DNA of 64,000 nucleotides from Thermogemmatispora sp042408965 (GTDB taxonomy: Bacteria; Chloroflexota; Ktedonobacteria; Ktedonobacterales; Ktedonobacteraceae). Each line of letters begins with the position of its first letter. Positions within the stretch are counted from its first letter, which is position 1. The position numbers and the translations under genes are program-made. Below the pieces are notes generated by a model that saw only the letters and a list, made by a program, of their open reading frames with translations, had not been told where the DNA came from and searched no databases. The stretch covers positions 1 to 64,000 of the forward strand of contig JBHOQN010000019.1 of NCBI GenBank assembly GCA_042408965.1. The letters are read 5' to 3'. Below are positions 17,572-26,471 of the stretch, piece by piece.

Positions 17572-18258
17572 ATGTTACACATATTCATTCAACATGTTAT
17601 AGACCTATTGTTTCACGCCGAGCCAGCCTTTATCTATCTGATCGTTTTTCTCTTTTTATTGCTTGAAAGCTGCGGTGTGCCCGTTGTCAATAGCACGCTG
17701 CTCCTATTGACCGGAGCGCTAGTCTCGCTTGGTCATCTCAACTTCTGGCTGCTGGCGGCAGACGCCGTGCTGGGGAGCGTAATAGGGGCCTGTGTGGCGT
17801 ACTGGATCGGGGAGCGAGGTGGCCGGCGCATTTTCCTGAAGCTGGCAGCCCTGTTTCGCGTAGACGAGCAGAAAGTGGTCGTAGCCGAGCGCTGGTTTCG
17901 ACGTTCAGGGGCCTGGATGATCTTCATCTCGCGGATCATGCCCTATATCCGTCCGTTCGCCTGTTTTCTGGCGGGTATCTCTCGTCTCTCTCCCAGACGC
18001 TTTCTGGCGGTGGTAGTCATCGGCTCACTCGTGTGGTGTCTGGCATTGATTCGCATCGGCATGGTACTCGGGCGTCACTGGCGCTGGGGGGTCGCCCTCA
18101 TGGAGCAATACACCCTGCCGGCCTGTCTGGGATTACTGCTCCTGATGGGACTCGTGCTGGTGGTGGGCCGTCTGTTGCAGCGGCATGTGAGGCAGCGTTT
18201 TCTGAAAGAGCCACCTGTCAGCGAGGAAGCGCGCAGAGATCTACTCGAGATCCAGTAG
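17572..18258 (+). CDS. DedA family membrane protein
   Basis: 228 residues with four to five hydrophobic segments. The family pattern is clear: an early FLFLLLESCGVPVVNSTLLLLTGAL stretch, AYWIGERGGRR, then RWFRRSGAWMIFISRIMPYIRPFACFLAG, the conserved re-entrant segment with its essential arginines and proline. DedA proteins recycle lipid carriers such as undecaprenyl phosphate across the membrane and influence membrane potential. GAAGG precedes ATG 17572. Confidence 0.88.
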   Translation: MLHIFIQHVIDLLFHAEPAFIYLIVFLFLLLESCGVPVVNSTLLLLTGALVSLGHLNFWLLAADAVLGSVIGACVAYWIGERGGRRIFLKLAALFRVDEQKVVVAERWFRRSGAWMIFISRIMPYIRPFACFLAGISRLSPRRFLAVVVIGSLVWCLALIRIGMVLGRHWRWGVALMEQYTLPACLGLLLLMGLVLVVGRLLQRHVRQRFLKEPPVSEEARRDLLEIQ

Positions 18259-18268
18259 GAGGGCGCAG

Positions 18269-18303
18269 GCGGCCTCCATCTATCACCCAGGGATGAAGGC
18301 CGC
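18269..18303. terminator. Candidate bidirectional terminator hairpin
   Basis: GCGGCCTCCATC (18269-18280) pairs with GATGAAGGCCGC (18292-18303) with one mismatch, between the end of the DedA gene and the end of convergent serA. There is no T tract on either side, so termination strength is uncertain. Confidence 0.4.
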
Positions 18304-18362
18304 TCAGCGTCAGCGTTGTTCTCCAGGCTGGCTGCGTGGCGGCTGGTCCTCCGTGCAAGCTG

Positions 18363-20069
18363 CTAGAGGTTGACCACCGTCAGACCAAAGATATCCCCAG
18401 AAGAGCTAATCTCCTCAAGAGCCCACTCGGGAATGGGGTCATCCACAGAGATGATCATCAGCGCGATGTCCGGTTGCTCGCCAGCGCGGTGTGGCCGCGG
18501 TGCGCGCTCGATCGGCCCAACGTCCATGTGACGGATGTTGACGCCGGCCTTTCCCAGGATAGTGCCCACACGCCCGATCATGCCAGGCTGATCAGGGTTG
18601 CGGCAGAACAGGATATAGCCCTCCGGGACGAACTCCGTCCAGTAGCGGCCCACACGCACGATACGCGGCTCGCCATGCATAACAGTACCGCTCAGCTGCT
18701 CGACGCGCTCAGCATCAGAGCCGCCCTTACCGGCGAAGGAGGCTGTGCCATTGACATCGAGCACACGCAACGTGACCAGATTGGCGAACTCGCTGGAGGT
18801 AGGCGATTTCTGCTCACTGATCTCGATGCCGCGCTGCCGGGCCAGCAGCGGCGCATTGATCATATTGACATGCGCATCCGAGATTGGCTCCAGCAGGCCC
18901 TTAATCAGAGCGGCCTGCAGCGGACGCAGGTCGTAGGCCGTGATCTCACCACTGTAGGAAAGCTCGATCCGCTGCAACGGACCAGGCTGGAGCTGAGTAT
19001 AGAGGCGCCCCATCTTTTCCAGCAGCGACATATACGGCTGGAGAACCTTCAGCGTTTCGGGCAGGATCAGCGGCGCATTGACAGCGGCGCGCGGGAAGCC
19101 ACCGCGCAGCACCGTCACGATCTGCTCAGCCACATCGAGCGCCACACCCACCTGCGCCTCCTCGGTTGAGGCGCCCAGATGAGGCGTGGCCACAACGCGC
19201 TCGTGACTCACCAGTTCCCTGAGGAGGGCGTGGTCACGAATGGGCTCCTGACTGAAGACATCAAGAGCCACACCCGCCAGGCGTCCCTCCTTGAGGGCCT
19301 TCAGCAGTGCCTCCTCGTCGATGATGCCGCCGCGTGCGCAGTTAATCAGGCGGGCGCCAGGCTTCAGCAGGCTCAGCTCACGCGGGCCGATCAGCCCACG
19401 TGTCCCCGAAGGGCCGCTGGTGAGCGACGTGTGCAGCGTGATGAAGTCAGCCGTGCGCAGGAGGTCATCCAGACTCAGCATGCGGACCCCCAGTTTGCTG
19501 GCCTGCTCCGAGGAGACGTAGGGGTCAAAGGCAATGACCTCCATCTCCAGGCCACGGGCACGCTTTGCCACCTCGCTGCCGACCTTGCCCAGGCCGATGA
19601 TACCGAGCACCTTATTGCGGACTTCGCTGCCAAGGAAGCGGCTTTTCTCCCAGCGGCCAGCCTTCATACTCTGATCAGCGGCCGGGATATGCCGGGCAAG
19701 GGCCATCAGCATGGCGATCGTGTGCTCAGCGGCAGCAACGATGTTGCCTGTAGGCGAGTTGACCACCATGATACCCAGGCGCGTGGCAGTTTCCAGATCG
19801 ATATTATCGACGCCCACACCAGCGCGCCCCACGATTTTCAGGCGCTTTCCGGCTGTCAGCACCTCACGTGTGACCTGCGTCTCGCTACGCACGATGAGAG
19901 CAGTATAATTGCCAACGATGGAGCACAGAGTTTCTGGAGCCAGGCCAGTCCGGATATCGATCTGTGCTTCTGGGAGGTGCGTGCGCAAGAAATCGACGCC
20001 CTCCTCTGCCAGGCGGTCGGCGATCAATATGCTGAGGGCCTCCGCCGGCTCGCTCTGTTCCTCAACCAT
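18363..20069 (-). CDS. serA: D-3-phosphoglycerate dehydrogenase, long form
   Basis: First step of serine synthesis: oxidises 3-phosphoglycerate to 3-phosphohydroxypyruvate with NAD. 568 residues, the long bacterial form. The NAD-binding domain holds GIIGLGKVGSEVAKRARG; the active site pieces are VGRAGVGVDNIDL, NCARGGIIDEEAL and TPHLGASTEEAQ with the catalytic histidine. Then comes the ASB intervening domain, and a C-terminal ACT domain (RNPDQPGMIGRVGTILGKAGVNI) that usually binds serine for feedback. It lies 28 bases after the class V aminotransferase gene, and the pair forms an operon. Confidence 0.95.
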   Translation of the reverse strand: MVEEQSEPAEALSILIADRLAEEGVDFLRTHLPEAQIDIRTGLAPETLCSIVGNYTALIVRSETQVTREVLTAGKRLKIVGRAGVGVDNIDLETATRLGIMVVNSPTGNIVAAAEHTIAMLMALARHIPAADQSMKAGRWEKSRFLGSEVRNKVLGIIGLGKVGSEVAKRARGLEMEVIAFDPYVSSEQASKLGVRMLSLDDLLRTADFITLHTSLTSGPSGTRGLIGPRELSLLKPGARLINCARGGIIDEEALLKALKEGRLAGVALDVFSQEPIRDHALLRELVSHERVVATPHLGASTEEAQVGVALDVAEQIVTVLRGGFPRAAVNAPLILPETLKVLQPYMSLLEKMGRLYTQLQPGPLQRIELSYSGEITAYDLRPLQAALIKGLLEPISDAHVNMINAPLLARQRGIEISEQKSPTSSEFANLVTLRVLDVNGTASFAGKGGSDAERVEQLSGTVMHGEPRIVRVGRYWTEFVPEGYILFCRNPDQPGMIGRVGTILGKAGVNIRHMDVGPIERAPRPHRAGEQPDIALMIISVDDPIPEWALEEISSSGDIFGLTVVNL

Positions 20070-20097
20070 AGCCTTGATCCCCTCGAACCAGACCTCA

Positions 20098-21258
20098 TCA
20101 GCGACCGTTAAACCCGAGCTGGGGCAGGCGCTGCTCTACTTTATCCATTGCCTCGGCCAGATCGGCCTCCTGGAAGAAGCCCAGGTGTCCGACACGGAAG
20201 ATCTTGCCTTCCAGGTGCTCCTGGCCGTTGCCAAGCACCACGCCATCCTGCTCACGGAGGATTTTGAGGAGGGTCTTGCCATGCACGCGCTCGGGCAGGC
20301 GCACCGCTGTCACCGTATTGGAGGCGTAGCGTGGAGTGGCGAAGAGTTCCAGTCCCATGGCGCGCGCGCGCTGGCGGACGTACTCACCGGCGCGGCGATG
20401 GCGCTCGAAGATCGCCTCACGGCCCTCGTCCAGCATCATCTCCAGCGAGCGGTCCAGGGCGTAGAAGACCGAGACCGTGGGGGTTGTCGGATGCTGGCCG
20501 ATCTCCAGCTTCTTGCGCGCGCTGGCCCAATCGAAGTAGAAGCGAGGCAGCTTCGCCTGTTTGCTTGCCTCCCAGGCGCGCTCATTGGCGGCGATCATCA
20601 TCACACCCGGCGGAGCCATCCAGCCCTTCTGCGAGCCAGTGAAGACCACATCCAGGTCCCACTGATCCATTTCCAGAGGCACACAACCCAGCGAACTCAC
20701 GGCGTCCACAGCAATCAGCGCCTCTGGATTATGGCGGCGGATCACCGCGGCCAGCGTCTGCACATCGTTCGTCACGCCGGTCGAGGTCTCGTTATGCGTC
20801 ATCAGCACTCCGCGATAGGGAGGGAGCGTCTTCAGGCGGGCCTCGACGACATCAGGGTCGGCGCCCTCACCCCAGGGAAACTCGATGCGTGTCACCTGCA
20901 GGCCATAGGTTTCAGCGATCTTGGCGAAGCGGTTGCCGAAGGAGCCGATCGTGATGGCCACGACATGCTCGCCTGGAGAGAAGAGATTGGTGATGGCGCT
21001 CTCCTGTCCGCCAGTGCCAGAGGCCGGGTAGGTCAGGACAGGACTGCTCGTCTGGAAAAAGTATTGCAGGCGGGCCGTGACGCGGCGTAGAATAGCCGCG
21101 AACTCAGGTCCACGATGATTGATCATGGGCCTGGCCATCTCCGCCAGCACCTCTTCTGGGACAACGGTGGGGCCGGGAATGCGCAGGTTCTGTCTGGGTA
21201 AAGGAGCGCGTGGCTCGACCTGGGGAACGGGTATTGCTTTCTTTTCCTGAATTGTCAT
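20098..21258 (-). CDS. Class V aminotransferase (serine-pyruvate / alanine-glyoxylate type)
   Basis: 386 residues of the PLP-dependent SPT/AGT family. Visible are RIPGPTVVPEEVLAEM at the N-terminus, SGTGGQESAITN, AVDAVSSLG and the PLP lysine in TGSQKGWMAPPG. In organisms with this gene beside serA and no nearby serC, the enzyme is thought to act as the serine-pathway transaminase, phosphohydroxypyruvate to phosphoserine; photorespiratory-type serine-glyoxylate activity is an alternative. ATG 21258 is chosen because GAGG sits 6 bases upstream; a GTG at 21264 would overlap it. Confidence 0.9.
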   Translation of the reverse strand: MTIQEKKAIPVPQVEPRAPLPRQNLRIPGPTVVPEEVLAEMARPMINHRGPEFAAILRRVTARLQYFFQTSSPVLTYPASGTGGQESAITNLFSPGEHVVAITIGSFGNRFAKIAETYGLQVTRIEFPWGEGADPDVVEARLKTLPPYRGVLMTHNETSTGVTNDVQTLAAVIRRHNPEALIAVDAVSSLGCVPLEMDQWDLDVVFTGSQKGWMAPPGVMMIAANERAWEASKQAKLPRFYFDWASARKKLEIGQHPTTPTVSVFYALDRSLEMMLDEGREAIFERHRRAGEYVRQRARAMGLELFATPRYASNTVTAVRLPERVHGKTLLKILREQDGVVLGNGQEHLEGKIFRVGHLGFFQEADLAEAMDKVEQRLPQLGFNGR

Positions 21259-21341
21259 GAACACCTCTTCTTCCTGAGAAACCGGTCTAAGTGCCGGGTG
21301 AGCTCAGCCATTGATTGCCCATTGCCCCGTTGCAATAAGGC

Positions 21342-21372
21342 GCGGCGGGATAGCATCGCTGTTCCCCGCCGC
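21342..21372 (-). promoter_or_regulatory. Leader hairpin of the aminotransferase-serA operon
   Basis: GCGGCGGG (21342-21349) and CCCGCCGC (21365-21372) form a perfect 8-bp stem in the roughly 135-base leader between the promoter and the aminotransferase start. There is no T tract after it, so it is not a simple attenuator; it may stabilise the mRNA or be part of a control element. Confidence 0.4.
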
Positions 21373-21399
21373 AGCCGGTGTCGCTGGTCTGATATTCCC

Positions 21400-21428
21400 A
21401 GTATAGTCCTGTTCTGCTGCGATGTCAA
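21400..21428 (-). promoter_or_regulatory. Promoter of the aminotransferase-serA operon
   Basis: On the minus strand TTGACA (21423-21428), 17 bases, TATACT (21400-21405). Transcription would start near 21393. Confidence 0.75.
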
Positions 21429-21477
21429 ACCGCCATGCCTGGCCCTCTGCCCGAAGGAGCATGATCAGGCAGGTTTG

Positions 21478-22947
21478 TCAGCGGCTCTCACCGATGCGAT
21501 GAAGCTTCACGAAGTTGGTGCGGGCGCGGCTGGCAACCGGCAGCCCGCCAATGATGACCACATGTTCGCCCTCCTGGAGGAGATGGTCTTCCTGCAAGCG
21601 TTGCTCCACGCTAGCGATCAGTTCTTCGGTCGTGCCATGCATCTCCACGCGATGCGGCCAGATCCCCCACCAGAGCGCCAACTGGCGATAGACGCGCTCC
21701 GATGGAGTGTAGGCCAGGATAGGGCGACGCGGGCGGTCTTTCGAGATCAGGCGGGCAGAGTTTCCAGAGCGAGTGAAGACCACGATAGCGCGCACGCTGG
21801 CCTCCTCGGCGAGGGCCCGGGCAGCGTGGCTGACGGCATGCTCCTGCGTCAGGCGCTGGCAGCGTGGCTGGATGGCTGTGCGATCCTCGGCCTCGGTCTC
21901 CAGGGCGATGCGCACCATCATCCTCACGGCCTCCACCGGGTAGGCCCCGCTGGCAGTCTCAGCACTGAGCATGACCGCATCGGTGCCGTCGAGCAAGGCA
22001 TTCGAGACATCATTAACCTCGGCCCTGGTGGGACGCGGATTGCTGATCATAGACTCCAGCATCTGGGTGGCGGTGATGACCGGCAAGCCCAGCTCATTGC
22101 AGCGAGCGATCACGCGCTTCTGAATGAAGGGCACCTTCTCCAGCGACATCTCAACGCCCAGATCCCCGCGCGCGACCATGATCCCGATCCCGTCAGCTAC
22201 CTCCAGGATCTCGTTCAGGCGAGCCACAGCCTCTGGTTTCTCGAGTTTCACGATCAGAGGGATGGGACTCTCTGGCTGTTTGCGTCCCTGCTCCTGAGCC
22301 AGTTCCTCCTGGAACTGGTGTAGCAAGCGGCGCGCCTCCAGCACATCCTCCGGGCGGCGCACGAAGCTGAGCGCCACGTAGTCGACGCCGTGCCTGACAC
22401 CGAAGCGCAGGTCTGCGCGGTCCTTCTCCGTGAGAGCCGGAGCGCTGACGGCCACGCCTGGCAGATTGATGCCCTTATGCTCCTTGAGCAGCCCGCCGTG
22501 AACGACTTCGCAGCGCACGGCGTCGCCCTCGCTCGCGATCACGCGCAGCTCCAGCAGGCCGTCGTCGAGCAGGATACGATCACCGGGGGTGACATCGCTG
22601 GCGAGCTGCTCATAGGTCGTAGGAATAACCACCACGCCGGCAGCGGAGGCCGCTGCAGCGTGCGCGCTGATGATCACCTGGTGACCTTCGGTCAGCGTCA
22701 GCGGCGTGCCGCCAGGCAGGCTGCCGACGCGAATCTTGGGACCCTGCAGGTCCTGGAGAATCGCGACGGAGCAGTTCAGACGTGTTGCAATCTGGCGAAT
22801 ACGCTCAATGACCAGACCATGCTCGTCCTGGGTGCCATGAGAAAAGTTGAGACGCGCGACATTCATGCCAGCGCGTATCAATTCTTCGAGCCGTGCCTCG
22901 CTGTTGCTGGCTGGCCCGATGGTGCAGACGATTTTAGTGCGACGCAT
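21478..22947 (-). CDS. pyk: Pyruvate kinase
   Basis: Final ATP-forming step of glycolysis, phosphoenolpyruvate plus ADP to pyruvate. 489 residues with family motifs throughout: MRRTKIVCTIGPASNS, LNFSHG with the catalytic region, LQDLQGPKIRVG, the lysine in LKEHKGINLPG, the signature VKLEKPEAV, MVARGDLGVEM and TATQMLESM. There is no extra C-terminal phosphohistidine domain. ATG 22947 has GGGGGAG 9 bases upstream, which is better than the in-frame ATG at 22965. A TATAAT at 22984-22989 lies just upstream, without a clear -35. Confidence 0.95.
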   Translation of the reverse strand: MRRTKIVCTIGPASNSEARLEELIRAGMNVARLNFSHGTQDEHGLVIERIRQIATRLNCSVAILQDLQGPKIRVGSLPGGTPLTLTEGHQVIISAHAAAASAAGVVVIPTTYEQLASDVTPGDRILLDDGLLELRVIASEGDAVRCEVVHGGLLKEHKGINLPGVAVSAPALTEKDRADLRFGVRHGVDYVALSFVRRPEDVLEARRLLHQFQEELAQEQGRKQPESPIPLIVKLEKPEAVARLNEILEVADGIGIMVARGDLGVEMSLEKVPFIQKRVIARCNELGLPVITATQMLESMISNPRPTRAEVNDVSNALLDGTDAVMLSAETASGAYPVEAVRMMVRIALETEAEDRTAIQPRCQRLTQEHAVSHAARALAEEASVRAIVVFTRSGNSARLISKDRPRRPILAYTPSERVYRQLALWWGIWPHRVEMHGTTEELIASVEQRLQEDHLLQEGEHVVIIGGLPVASRARTNFVKLHRIGESR

Positions 22948-23056
22948 GAAGTGTCTCCCCCTCATAGCTCAGCATTCGCGCTTATTATAGCAGACACCCT
23001 CTCCCTGTTCGGAGGCCGTGCTTGGACGCCGGAAAGGAGGAGACTGTCGCGATCTG

Positions 23057-23085
23057 TTGACAAAATGCCCGCTCCGTGCTATCCT
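23057..23085 (+). promoter_or_regulatory. Promoter of rpsP-khpA-rimM
   Basis: TTGACA (23057-23062), 17 bases, TATCCT (23080-23085); about 140 bases before rpsP. Confidence 0.7.
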
Positions 23086-23225
23086 GATGAGGCCATCGAG
23101 CAATCCGTTCTCTTTGTTTCTGTACCACGCTGCGCCGTGGTATTCCTTTTGCAGTGATCCACAGGTAACACTATCTGATAGAGCAGGATCTCTCCCGCAT
23201 GGGGAGGGATGAAGAAGAGGGAAGC

Positions 23226-23510
23226 ATGGCCGTTAAAATTCGTTTGATGCGTGTGGGTAAGAAGAAGGCTCCCAGCTATCGCATTGTTGTGGCCGAGGCC
23301 CGGTCGCCGCGCGACGGGCGCATTATTGAGAATATCGGCTGGTACAATCCTCTGGTCGAGCCTTCGGCGATTCATGTGAATGAGGAGAAGGCCCTCAAGT
23401 GGCTGCAGCATGGCGCCCAGGCCTCGGATGCGGTGAACTCGCTGCTGAGGCGCTCTGGCGTGCTGGAGCGCCTTGAGCAGATGAAGGCCGCGTCCAGAGC
23501 AAGCAACTAG
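23226..23510 (+). CDS. rpsP: 30S ribosomal protein S16
   Basis: 94 residues starting MAVKIRLMRVGKKKAPSYR, with the conserved VVAEARSPRDGRIIENIGWYNP and the ALKWLQHGAQASDAV helix. S16 binds 16S rRNA early in assembly of the small subunit. A GAAGAGGGAAG ribosome binding site precedes ATG 23226; an upstream in-frame ATG at 23199 would add nine non-conserved residues. It is the first gene of the rpsP-khpA-rimM operon. Confidence 0.97.
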   Translation: MAVKIRLMRVGKKKAPSYRIVVAEARSPRDGRIIENIGWYNPLVEPSAIHVNEEKALKWLQHGAQASDAVNSLLRRSGVLERLEQMKAASRASN

Positions 23511-23541
23511 GGGCGGGCTTACCCCTGCCAGAGGGTGGCGT

Positions 23542-23772
23542 ATGCGCAAGTTAGTCGAATACATTGCTCAATCGCTGGTGGATAACCCGGCAGCGGTTCA
23601 GGTGCGCGAGGTGCGCAACGATCGGCAGGCGCTCATTCTGGAGCTGCACGTGGCGCCTGAAGACTACGGCAAGGTAATCGGGCGCGAGGGGCGCGTCGCC
23701 AAGGCGGTGCGTGCGTTGATGCGCGCCGTCGGAACGCGCGAGGGCCGGCATACCTCCTTGAAGGTCGTCTGA
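23542..23772 (+). CDS. khpA: KH-domain RNA-binding protein KhpA
   Basis: 76 residues, a single KH domain with the GKVIGREGRVAKAVRALM loop that grips RNA. KhpA (YlqC) with KhpB is a global RNA chaperone in Gram-positive-type bacteria and affects cell length and division. It sits 31 bases after rpsP and 5 bases before rimM, the common arrangement. Confidence 0.94.
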   Translation: MRKLVEYIAQSLVDNPAAVQVREVRNDRQALILELHVAPEDYGKVIGREGRVAKAVRALMRAVGTREGRHTSLKVV

Positions 23773-23777
23773 GCGCT

Positions 23778-24368
23778 ATGGCTTCTGAGCATAGAGAAGG
23801 CGAGAGCGCATGGGCTACGGTGGGCAAGGTGGTCGCGCCCTTCGGGCTACGGGGCGAGGTGAAGGTCCTCTCTATGACCGATCTTCCCAACCGCTTTGCG
23901 CAGCTTGAGGCGGTTTACCTTGGCTCGCCTCCCAGACGTCACCGTATCCAACGTGCGCGCCCGTATAAGGGCGAGCTGGTTATTCTGAAGCTCCAGGGCT
24001 TCGACTCCATGAGTGCCGCCGAAACTTTGCGCAATTGTGCGTTGCTGATCCCCCTCGCCGAGTTGCCGGCCCTGCCTCCCGACTCTTACTATCAGCACGA
24101 TATTCTTCACCTGCAGGTCTTCACACTGGATGGACGGGAGGTAGGCTCTATTGTGGAGATTCTGCTGACTGGCGGCAACGATGTCTACGCCATCCGTACC
24201 CCTGATGGACGTCAGGTACTCATTCCGGCGGTGAAACAGGTCATCAAATCGATCGATCTGGTGCGCCGCTGCATGTATATTGATCCGCTCCCCGGCCTGC
24301 TGGATGAAGATGAGGCTCTTCTTGACCGTGGTGACGAGGCGGAGGCTGGAGAGGAGCCGGATCGCTGA
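23778..24368 (+). CDS. rimM: Ribosome maturation factor RimM
   Basis: 196 residues. The N-terminal half has VGKVVAPFGLRGEVKVLSMTD and ends near the RPYKGELVILKLQGFDSMSAAETLR stretch; the C-terminal PRC-barrel half has YYQHDILHLQVFTLDGREVGSIVEIL, then VLIPAVKQVIKSID. RimM binds S19 and helps mature the 30S head. The acidic tail (DEDEALLDRGDEAEAGEE) is longer than usual. trmD and rplS, which normally follow, are absent: the next gene is on the other strand. Confidence 0.95.
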   Translation: MASEHREGESAWATVGKVVAPFGLRGEVKVLSMTDLPNRFAQLEAVYLGSPPRRHRIQRARPYKGELVILKLQGFDSMSAAETLRNCALLIPLAELPALPPDSYYQHDILHLQVFTLDGREVGSIVEILLTGGNDVYAIRTPDGRQVLIPAVKQVIKSIDLVRRCMYIDPLPGLLDEDEALLDRGDEAEAGEEPDR

Positions 24369-24519
24369 GCTCTCCCTCAGAAGCGAGGCAGGCCTCCCGT
24401 GCATCGTGAGCAGAAGCATGTTGCACAGCGGCCTGCTTGCTCTCTCTCCTGCCGAGGGGAAGCGGCCCCTGGCCCCCTCCCTCCGTCTTATGACCAGCGC
24501 CTGCTGCTGGCAGCCTGGC

Positions 24520-26289
24520 TCAACCTTTGTAGGCAGTCACCGTCAGTGTAGCCAGTTCAGGTATGTGGTCAAAGATCCAGATGGCGCCCCCGATCCTCGT
24601 ACCAGTGGCGGGGTTCACCTCGCCGATGAAGGCCGTCATCGCCTGGTGTTCCAGATCCTCCAGCAGGGCCTGTGCTGAGGACGAGAGCAACTTCTTTGAC
24701 GAAAGTTTTACCAGCTGAGCCGCATCCTGACGGGCCTGATCCAGGCTGGCTTTCACGCGGTTGAGCTGCGTGTCGAGCTGTCCGGCCAGGGTTCGCTGCG
24801 CCGCCGAGGCGTGCGGCGAGCTGGTTAGGGCCACCAGGTGCAGTTCGATATGGCGAATGTAGCCCGGAACAGGCAGTGCGTTCTCATCAAGCGTCAACAG
24901 AGGGACGCGCCCGATGGTAGGATCGACGAGAATCGGCGTGCCGGGGGGCACATCCTGGCCGACCAGCTCGGTCCCATCGAGGTAGTCCAGGATCTTGATG
25001 AGAGCCTGACGAATCTCGCTGGCGCTGCGCTCTGGCCCGACGCTGTTAGCAGCGGAGGCCCATTCAAAGACCTTGCTGACGTTCTGGAAGAACCAGACGC
25101 TCAGTCCACCATGTAACGAGAGCTGATCCAGACGTGGCTCACCGCTGAGCAGGTGACGCAGATGGTCGAGATCGCTGTAGTGCACAGTCATGTTCCCCAT
25201 GGTCTGCGCCTGTGGATCGGGGGTCTGAGGAATCTCGGCATAGTAGCGCCAGCGGTTCAGGTCAGGGGTCGGGCTATCGGGCGTGAGCGAGGCACTCTCC
25301 TCGGTAACCAGGAAGCGGCTGTAGCTGGCGAACAGGTTCTGGTGATTCGGGCTGATGTAGCGCAGTGACAGGCCGCCGTGCACGGGAGAGAATCTAGCCA
25401 GCAGGAGACCGCTGCCCATCTCGTTCTTGTCGGGCAGGAGCCAAGCGTAGTAGCTCTCTCCCTGAGGCAGCGCGGCCAGATTTTGCAGGCTCACCTCGAG
25501 ACCATCACAGACGCCGGTAGTGTTGTCCGCTCCGGTCAGTCCAGTGTTAAAAAAGTCGACCTGACCGTAGCTCCCCGTACTGGTGACCTGCTTCGCCGGG
25601 GCAGGCCGAGCCAGCAGGAGGGCCATCACCGTTCCCAGCACAAGAGTGGCGACCAGCAAGAAGGAAAGGCCAATAATCACCCGGCCGCGCTCAGTCGACA
25701 CAGTATAGAACCCTGAGAATGTATGCCGCAGGGGAGTCAACCCGGAGGGGGGAATCACCGGGCGATCGTAGTCCGGGCGAGGCTGGAGCCTGGTCTCGGC
25801 CTGAGCCAGTTCGCCTGGCCCGCTGCTGGGCACGATGGCGCGGATTGTGCCAGTACTACCGCTGGAGGCGGTCGGAGCCTTGTGGAGTGCCAGCAGCAGC
25901 TTCTCAATCGCTCGCGGATAGTCATAGGAGCCGTCAAAGGTCTCACTGGAGGACCACTCAGCGGGAACCTCTGGCTGATCCGGGCTGGCTATAAAGCGTA
26001 GCACACCTTGCAGTCTCCGCTGTTCCACGAGCTTCAGGGCAGTATTGACGGCCATACGGACCTGATAAGACTGGACCGCAGAGGACGTTTGAAAGAGAAG
26101 AAACCACTGTGATTCTGGTAGCGCCTGATTCAGAAAAGATAAAAAGCCTTCGTCGCTGGCCCGGCCGGGGTAGATAATGACGGTGGCACCTGTCTCCTCA
26201 AGTCGCTGGCGCAGCCGGCTGAGAACCTGCAATTCCTGATGCGCTCTCGGATCGATGTCATGGCAGAGAAAAATGCCTGGAGAACTCAT
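24520..26289 (-). CDS. Membrane-anchored TIR-like protein with an extracytoplasmic C-terminal domain
   Basis: 589 residues. Residues 1-135 look like a TIR fold (GIFLCHDIDPRAH, then TGATVIIYPG, and WFLLFQTSSA in the positions of the usual strands). A linker of about 65 residues follows, then one membrane helix at 204-227 and a roughly 360-residue outer domain. Its LAALPQGESYYAWLLPDKNEMGSG segment recalls anti-sigma RskA-type domains. The catalytic glutamate of NADase TIRs is not obvious. It is divergent from the VWA-phosphatase-kinase triad, so it may sense something outside the cell for that system; this is inference. Confidence 0.65.
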   Translation of the reverse strand: MSSPGIFLCHDIDPRAHQELQVLSRLRQRLEETGATVIIYPGRASDEGFLSFLNQALPESQWFLLFQTSSAVQSYQVRMAVNTALKLVEQRRLQGVLRFIASPDQPEVPAEWSSSETFDGSYDYPRAIEKLLLALHKAPTASSGSTGTIRAIVPSSGPGELAQAETRLQPRPDYDRPVIPPSGLTPLRHTFSGFYTVSTERGRVIIGLSFLLVATLVLGTVMALLLARPAPAKQVTSTGSYGQVDFFNTGLTGADNTTGVCDGLEVSLQNLAALPQGESYYAWLLPDKNEMGSGLLLARFSPVHGGLSLRYISPNHQNLFASYSRFLVTEESASLTPDSPTPDLNRWRYYAEIPQTPDPQAQTMGNMTVHYSDLDHLRHLLSGEPRLDQLSLHGGLSVWFFQNVSKVFEWASAANSVGPERSASEIRQALIKILDYLDGTELVGQDVPPGTPILVDPTIGRVPLLTLDENALPVPGYIRHIELHLVALTSSPHASAAQRTLAGQLDTQLNRVKASLDQARQDAAQLVKLSSKKLLSSSAQALLEDLEHQAMTAFIGEVNPATGTRIGGAIWIFDHIPELATLTVTAYKG

Positions 26290-26348
26290 CTATTCCCTCA
26301 CTCTGGGAAGGTATGAAGCTATAATGGCCGGCAAGAGCATCTCAGGAG

Positions 26349-26378
26349 AGTATAACATGGTTGTGATATGATATTCAA
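26349..26378 (-). promoter_or_regulatory. Candidate promoter of the TIR-like gene
   Basis: On the minus strand TTGAAT (26373-26378), 18 bases, TATACT (26349-26354), 60 bases before the start. A plus-strand TATAAT at 26320-26325 may serve the divergent VWA gene, though its -35 is poor. Confidence 0.45.
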
Positions 26379-26471
26379 GCTAAGAGGGTCCAGGCCAGTT
26401 GCTTGAGTAGAGAGGCTATGCCAGGATAAACTGCCACAGAATACGCCCAAATATTGGAGAGGAGGATCAAG

